The notes under the pieces: generated by a model | What the model was told of the DNA's origin: nothing | What the model saw: only the letters and a program-made list of their open reading frames with translations | Databases searched by the model: none | In this document: one piece after another, positions 21,544 through 25,435 of the stretch | How the letters are laid out: each line of letters begins with the position of its first letter | Position numbering within the stretch: the first letter of the stretch is position 1 | From: an uncultured Bacteroidales bacterium | GTDB taxonomy: Bacteria; Bacteroidota; Bacteroidia; Bacteroidales; Muribaculaceae | Assembly (NCBI GenBank): GCA_900549375.1 | Contig: URNY01000018.1 | Location: 1-25,435, forward strand | Reading direction: 5' to 3' | Length of the DNA stretch: 25,435 nucleotides | Program-made: the position numbers and the translations under genes

Positions 21544-24158
21544 TGGGAAAGATAGCAGAGACTCCCCTGATGACACAATATGTCGAGATGAAGAAAAAAC
21601 ATCCCGACGCAATCCTGCTTTTCAGAGTGGGCGATTTTTACGAGACATTTTCCGACGACGCTGTTACGGCAAGCGGGATTCTCGGAATCACTCTGACGCG
21701 GCGTGCCAACGGCAAAGCGGCATATGTGGAATTGGCAGGTTTCCCCCATCATGCCCTTGACACCTACCTTCCGAAGCTTGTGCGTGCCGGTAAGCGCGTG
21801 GCGATTTGCGAGCAGCTCGAAGATCCGAAGCTCACCAAGAAACTCGTGAAGAGGGGAATAACCGAGCTGGTGACTCCGGGCGTGAATCTCAACGATAATT
21901 CATTGCCTGCACGCGAAAACAATTTCCTTGCGGGAATCCATGTGAACCGTTCTTCGGTGGGAGTGGCATTCCTCGACCTCTCCACCGGCGAATTTCTGTG
22001 CGCCCAGGGTGACAAGGATTATGTCGACAAACTGATAGGAAGCATCGCTCCCAAGGAATTGCTGAGGATGCATGGCCTGAAACAGTTTTGCGAAGAGAAC
22101 ATCTCTCACCGCTGCAGCGTCTTTGAACTCGATGACTGGGTATATACTCTCGATGCCGCCACGGAGCGGCTTACGCGCCATTTCGGCACATCCTCGCTGA
22201 AAGGCTTCGGCGTGGAGGGGATGCACGAGGCGGTGGTGGCCGCCGGCAGTCTGCTTCATTATCTCGACCTGACGCAACATACGCGCATAGGACATATCAC
22301 GACATTGTCGCGAATCGACGGCGACCGCTTCGTGCGCCTCGACCGCTTCACGATGCGCAATCTCGAGATCATACAGCCGCTCTCCGAGGAGGGGAAATCT
22401 TTGCTGTCGGTGCTCGACAAGACGGTGACGCCGATGGGTTCGCGCCGTCTGCGTTCCTGGCTTTCATTCCCCTTGCTCGATATCGAGAAGATACACGCCC
22501 GGCAGGATACCGTGGAATACTTCTTCCGCGATCCGGTCTGCCGCGAACGTTGTTCGGAGGCTTTGCGCGGCGTGGGAGATCTTGAGCGGTTGCTCGGTAA
22601 ATTAGCTTCGCGGCGTATATCACCCCGCGATTTCGTGACGTTGCGCGATTCGCTGAGCAGTGTGGCTCTCCTGCGCGAGGCATTGGCGGACAGCGAATCA
22701 AAGGTTTTTGACCATCAGCTCGAACGGATGCAGGATGTTTCGCAGCTTACGGAAACGATTTCGAGGGTTGTGGTGGCCGACGCTCCTTCCCAGCTTGGAC
22801 GGGGCGACTGCATAGCCGCAGGGGTAGATGCGGAGCTTGACGAACTGCGCGGTCTTCATGCCAATTCACGCCGTGCGCTTGAGGAGATACGCGAACGCGA
22901 AAGCGAGCAGACGGGTATCCCGTCGCTTAAAATAGGCTTCAACAATGTGTTCGGATATTATATAGAGGTGCGCAACACTCACCGCGACAAGGTGCCGGAT
23001 TCATGGATGAGGAAGCAGACGCTCGTGAGCGCCGAGCGATATATCACTCCCGAACTGAAGGAATATGAGCAGAAGATACTCGGAGCGCAGGAGCGTATCG
23101 AGGTGATAGAGACGCGCATCTTCAACGAGCTTATCGACGGTGCCTGCGGCTTCATCACGGCCATACAGGGGAATGCCCTTGCCGCCGCGGAACTGGACTG
23201 CCTCCTCTCGATGGCCGTGGCGGCAGAGGAATACCGCTATGTGCGTCCGGTGGTGGATGATTCGCTGGAACTTTCCATCAAGGAGGGCCGACATCCCGTG
23301 ATCGAGCGGCGTCTTCCTGCGGGAGAACCGTATATCTCGAACAGCGTGCAGCTCGACTGCGACCGCAATCAGATACTGATGATCACGGGTCCCAACATGA
23401 GCGGTAAATCGGCGTTGCTGCGCCAGACGGCTCTTATCACCCTGATGGCCCAGACGGGTTCCTTCGTGCCGGCCGAAGCTGCGCGTATAGGAGTGGTCGA
23501 CAAGATTTTCACACGCGTGGGAGCCAGCGACAATATCTCTTCCGGAGAGTCGACATTCATGGTGGAGATGAACGAGGCGGCGGCAATCCTGAACAATATG
23601 AGTCCGCGTTCGCTCATCCTCTTCGACGAGCTCGGCCGCGGCACGTCCACCTACGACGGTATCTCGATTGCATGGGCCATCGTGGAGCATATTCATGAAA
23701 ACGGAATGTGTCGCCCAAAGACGCTTTTCGCAACTCATTACCACGAATTGAACGAAATGGAAAAAACGTTCAACCGTATAGTCAATTTCAACGTTTCAGT
23801 AAAAGAGATAAACGGCAAAGTGGTGTTCATGCGCAAGCTTGAGCGCGGAGGGTCGGCCCATAGTTTCGGTATCCATGTGGCGAAGCTGGCGGGTATGCCG
23901 CCCTCGATTGTGAAACGCGCCGGTCAGGTGCTATCGCAACTTGAGGAATCGCCTGCTTCCGGGAAGTCGCGCGAGGAGAAGGTGTCGAAGCTCGCGACGG
24001 CCCGCGACGGCTATCAGCTCTCGTTCTTCCAGCTCGATGACCCGCTGCTCTCGCAGATACGCGACCGCCTGCTGGGAATCGATATCGATAACCTTACGCC
24101 TATCCAGGCTCTCCAGACGCTGCATGATCTGCAGGGATTGCTGACAGGCAAGGGATAA
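21543..24158 (+). CDS. mutS: DNA mismatch repair protein MutS
   Basis: MutS recognises mismatches and small loops and starts mismatch repair. The 871-residue protein shows the mismatch-binding Phe-X-Glu motif at residues 32-34 (GDFYETF), connector and lever regions, the Walker A motif GPNMSGKS near residue 617, the LFDELGRGTSTYDG Walker B region, THYHEL, and the C-terminal helix-turn-helix AKLAGMPPSIVKRAGQVL. Length fits MutS1. mutL is not adjacent. Upstream lies an 18-bp tandem duplication; at the 3' end the TAA stop runs straight into heptamer array R5. Confidence 0.98.
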   Translation: MGKIAETPLMTQYVEMKKKHPDAILLFRVGDFYETFSDDAVTASGILGITLTRRANGKAAYVELAGFPHHALDTYLPKLVRAGKRVAICEQLEDPKLTKKLVKRGITELVTPGVNLNDNSLPARENNFLAGIHVNRSSVGVAFLDLSTGEFLCAQGDKDYVDKLIGSIAPKELLRMHGLKQFCEENISHRCSVFELDDWVYTLDAATERLTRHFGTSSLKGFGVEGMHEAVVAAGSLLHYLDLTQHTRIGHITTLSRIDGDRFVRLDRFTMRNLEIIQPLSEEGKSLLSVLDKTVTPMGSRRLRSWLSFPLLDIEKIHARQDTVEYFFRDPVCRERCSEALRGVGDLERLLGKLASRRISPRDFVTLRDSLSSVALLREALADSESKVFDHQLERMQDVSQLTETISRVVVADAPSQLGRGDCIAAGVDAELDELRGLHANSRRALEEIRERESEQTGIPSLKIGFNNVFGYYIEVRNTHRDKVPDSWMRKQTLVSAERYITPELKEYEQKILGAQERIEVIETRIFNELIDGACGFITAIQGNALAAAELDCLLSMAVAAEEYRYVRPVVDDSLELSIKEGRHPVIERRLPAGEPYISNSVQLDCDRNQILMITGPNMSGKSALLRQTALITLMAQTGSFVPAEAARIGVVDKIFTRVGASDNISSGESTFMVEMNEAAAILNNMSPRSLILFDELGRGTSTYDGISIAWAIVEHIHENGMCRPKTLFATHYHELNEMEKTFNRIVNFNVSVKEINGKVVFMRKLERGGSAHSFGIHVAKLAGMPPSIVKRAGQVLSQLEESPASGKSREEKVSKLATARDGYQLSFFQLDDPLLSQIRDRLLGIDIDNLTPIQALQTLHDLQGLLTGKG

Positions 24159-24291
24159 TGTTAAATTTTGAATTTTGAATTTTGAATGTTGAATTGCGCG
24201 ACATCGGGAAAAATTTTGAATGGGGAATTTTGAATTTTGAGTGTTCAGGGGAGGCCCCGCATTCAACATTCAAAATTCAACATTCAAAATT
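24157..24291. repeat. Heptamer array R5: two facing arrays between mutS and fcl
   Basis: From 24157 the plus strand reads AATGTTA, three times AATTTTG, AATGTTG and AATT. After a 16-base break it continues in 7-base steps at 24212-24246 (AATTTTG, AATGGGG, AATTTTG twice, AGTGTTC). A GGGG-AGG-CCCC hairpin follows (24248-24258). On the minus strand, from 24291 down to 24261, come AATTTTG, AATGTTG, AATTTTG, AATGTTG and AAT. The left part starts in the mutS stop codon, the right part 8 bases beyond the fcl stop. The two parts are inverted relative to each other, so a long hairpin can form. Confidence 0.88.
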
Positions 24292-24299
24292 AGATATGT

Positions 24300-25241
24300 T
24301 TATCTTTCGGCTCTGACAGGATTGGAGAGGAAGTCATCGTAGGCAAGGCGGATGCCGTCGCGCAGCTCGGTGCGATATGTCCACCCCAAAGCCGTCGCTT
24401 TGGACACATCGAGCAGTTTGCGGGGCGTCCCGTTGGGTTTGGATGTATCCCAGCGTATATCTCCATGGAATCCGACCACCTCGGCTACCATTTCCGTGAG
24501 TTCGCGTATCGAGAGCTCCTTGCCGGTACCGGCGTTGACGGTCTCGTTGCCCGAATAGTTGTTCATCAGAAATACGCAGAGGTCGGCCAGATCATCGACA
24601 TAGAGAAACTCTCGGAGCGGCGAGCCGTCGCCCCAGCAGGTCACGTATTCGGCGCCGCTCTCGCGGGCTTCGTGGAAGCGGCGTATCAGGGCCGGGAGTA
24701 CATGAGAATGAAGCGGGTGATAATTATCGTTCGGCCCATAGAGGTTGGTGGGCATTACGGAGATATAGTCGGTGCCGTACTGACGGTTGAGATATTCGCA
24801 ATATTTGAGGCCCGAGATCTTCGCAAGTGCATAAGCCTCGTTTGTCTGCTCGAGCGAAGATGTGAGCAGGCAACTTTCCGGCATCGGCTGGGGAGCCATC
24901 CTCGGATAGATGCAAGAGGAGCCGAGAAACTCGAGCTTGCTGCATCCGTTGCGCCATGCAGAATGGATCACATTCATCTCCAGGATCATATTTTCATACA
25001 TGAAATCCGCCAGTGCCTCACTGTTGGCCATGATGCCGCCCACCTTGGCTGCGGCCAGGAACACATAGTCCGGCTTCTCCCTGGAAAAGAATTCCTCCAC
25101 GGCATCCTGTCTGCACAGATCCAGTTCCTTATGGCTGCGGGTGATGATATTGGTATATCCGTTTCTCTGGAGTGCTCTACAAATAGCACTTCCTACCATA
25201 CCCTTGTGGCCGGCTACATATATTTTTGCGTCTTTTTCCAT
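24300..25241 (-). CDS. fcl: GDP-L-fucose synthase
   Basis: This 313-residue short-chain dehydrogenase-family enzyme converts GDP-4-keto-6-deoxymannose to GDP-L-fucose by epimerisation and NADPH reduction. It has the nucleotide-binding motif VAGHKGMVGSAI (residues 9-20), the AAAKVGGIMANS block, the catalytic Ser in LGSSCIYP (residues 107-113), and Tyr137 with Lys141 in EAYALAK, then PTNLYGPNDNYHPLHSHVLP. Length agrees with the family (about 310-320). The gmd gene lies upstream with a 34-base gap, so the two form the GDP-fucose pathway from GDP-mannose. In Bacteroidales GDP-fucose feeds capsule and glycoprotein fucosylation. Confidence 0.96.
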   Translation of the reverse strand: MEKDAKIYVAGHKGMVGSAICRALQRNGYTNIITRSHKELDLCRQDAVEEFFSREKPDYVFLAAAKVGGIMANSEALADFMYENMILEMNVIHSAWRNGCSKLEFLGSSCIYPRMAPQPMPESCLLTSSLEQTNEAYALAKISGLKYCEYLNRQYGTDYISVMPTNLYGPNDNYHPLHSHVLPALIRRFHEARESGAEYVTCWGDGSPLREFLYVDDLADLCVFLMNNYSGNETVNAGTGKELSIRELTEMVAEVVGFHGDIRWDTSKPNGTPRKLLDVSKATALGWTYRTELRDGIRLAYDDFLSNPVRAER

Positions 25242-25275
25242 GATATTACAGTACTTCCTCTCTTTATTTCTCCTG

Positions 25276-25435
25276 TTATTCCGCGGTTTCCTTCAACACT
25301 ACCGCTTCAGCCTTTGCCAGCTTCAGATCGTGCTCTGCCATCAGACGGCACAGTTCCTCGTAGCTGGTTCTCTGGGGATTCCATCCCAGCACCGTGCGGG
25401 CCTTCGTCGGATCTCCCCACAGATTGACCACATCC
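25276..25435 (-). CDS. gmd: GDP-mannose 4,6-dehydratase, 3' end only
   Basis: Only the last 52 codons are in the window; the gene continues past the right edge. The translated end reads DVVNLWGDPTKARTVLGWNP, then QRTSYEELCRLMAEHDLKLA, the typical C-terminus of Gmd (Leu-Gly-Asp-Pro-Thr-Lys-Ala, then Leu-Gly-Trp-Asn-Pro). The stop is TAA at 25276-25278. Gmd makes GDP-4-keto-6-deoxymannose, the substrate of the next gene. After MAEHDLKLAK the tail continues about 11 residues, slightly longer than many homologues. Confidence 0.93.
   Translation of the reverse strand, partial: DVVNLWGDPTKARTVLGWNPQRTSYEELCRLMAEHDLKLAKAEAVVLKETAE

Noticed and set aside
1761..24291. Heptamer arrays as CRISPR
   Set aside because: Units are 7 bases, contiguous, without unique spacers, and no cas gene is present.
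24300..25435. Recent horizontal transfer of gmd-fcl
   Set aside because: Codon use seemed slightly different by eye, but I cannot measure it, and no mobile element or tRNA border is visible.

Overview
The window looks like a chromosomal core region of a member of the order Bacteroidales, probably the family Muribaculaceae (S24-7 group). This rests on gene content and order recognised by eye: PorX- and SprE/PorW-type proteins, the dapB-lepB-wbqC-DUF4294 order, a PCMD-domain protein, a large nucleoside kinase with a TGS-like N-terminus, a Bacteroidetes Wzi protein, and promoter-like elements of the Bacteroidetes type (TTTG, about 20 bases, TAnnTTTG). The family-level placement is an inference.

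Layout. Positions 1-626 are non-coding, structured at the left end and very AT-rich at the right. A small secreted TonB-C-domain protein follows on the plus strand (627-986). From 1040 to 18193 every gene is on the minus strand. In transcription order (right to left) these are: tRNA-Glu with its own promoter and terminator; a Wzi-family outer membrane protein, a small lipoprotein, rnhB and a TatD-family hydrolase in one tight run; pyrH and frr; a PCMD-domain secreted protein; dapB, lepB, a WbqC-family protein, a DUF4294 protein and a GT2 glycosyltransferase; a polyprenyl diphosphate synthase; rnpA and yidD; a large SprE/PorW-like TPR lipoprotein and porX; and a Sel1-repeat protein. From 18388 to 24158 the genes are on the plus strand: nucleoside kinase, mgtE, mutS. 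The right end is minus again, with fcl (GDP-L-fucose synthase) and the 3' end of gmd, which is cut by the window edge.

How the genes fit together. Much of the window serves the cell envelope: signal peptide cleavage (lepB), membrane protein insertion (yidD), isoprenoid carrier (polyprenyl synthase), a diaminopimelate step (dapB), glycan assembly (GT2, WbqC-like, Wzi, gmd/fcl), and the PorX/SprE pair known from type IX secretion. The rest is housekeeping: ribosome recycling, UMP kinase, RNase P protein, RNase HII, mismatch repair, magnesium transport.

The least explained signal is a set of five intergenic arrays built on a 7-base unit, AATGTTG or AATTTTG (AATKTTG). They sit exactly at gene borders. 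Three begin inside the TAA stop codon of the flanking gene (porX, pyrH, mutS). One abuts the rnpA start codon, one supplies two bases of the apparent TTG start of dapB, and the convergent mutS/fcl gap carries two facing arrays. Short perfect tandem duplications also lie just upstream of pyrH (15 bp twice) and mutS (18 bp twice). I found no CRISPR array, insertion sequence, phage or obvious defence system.
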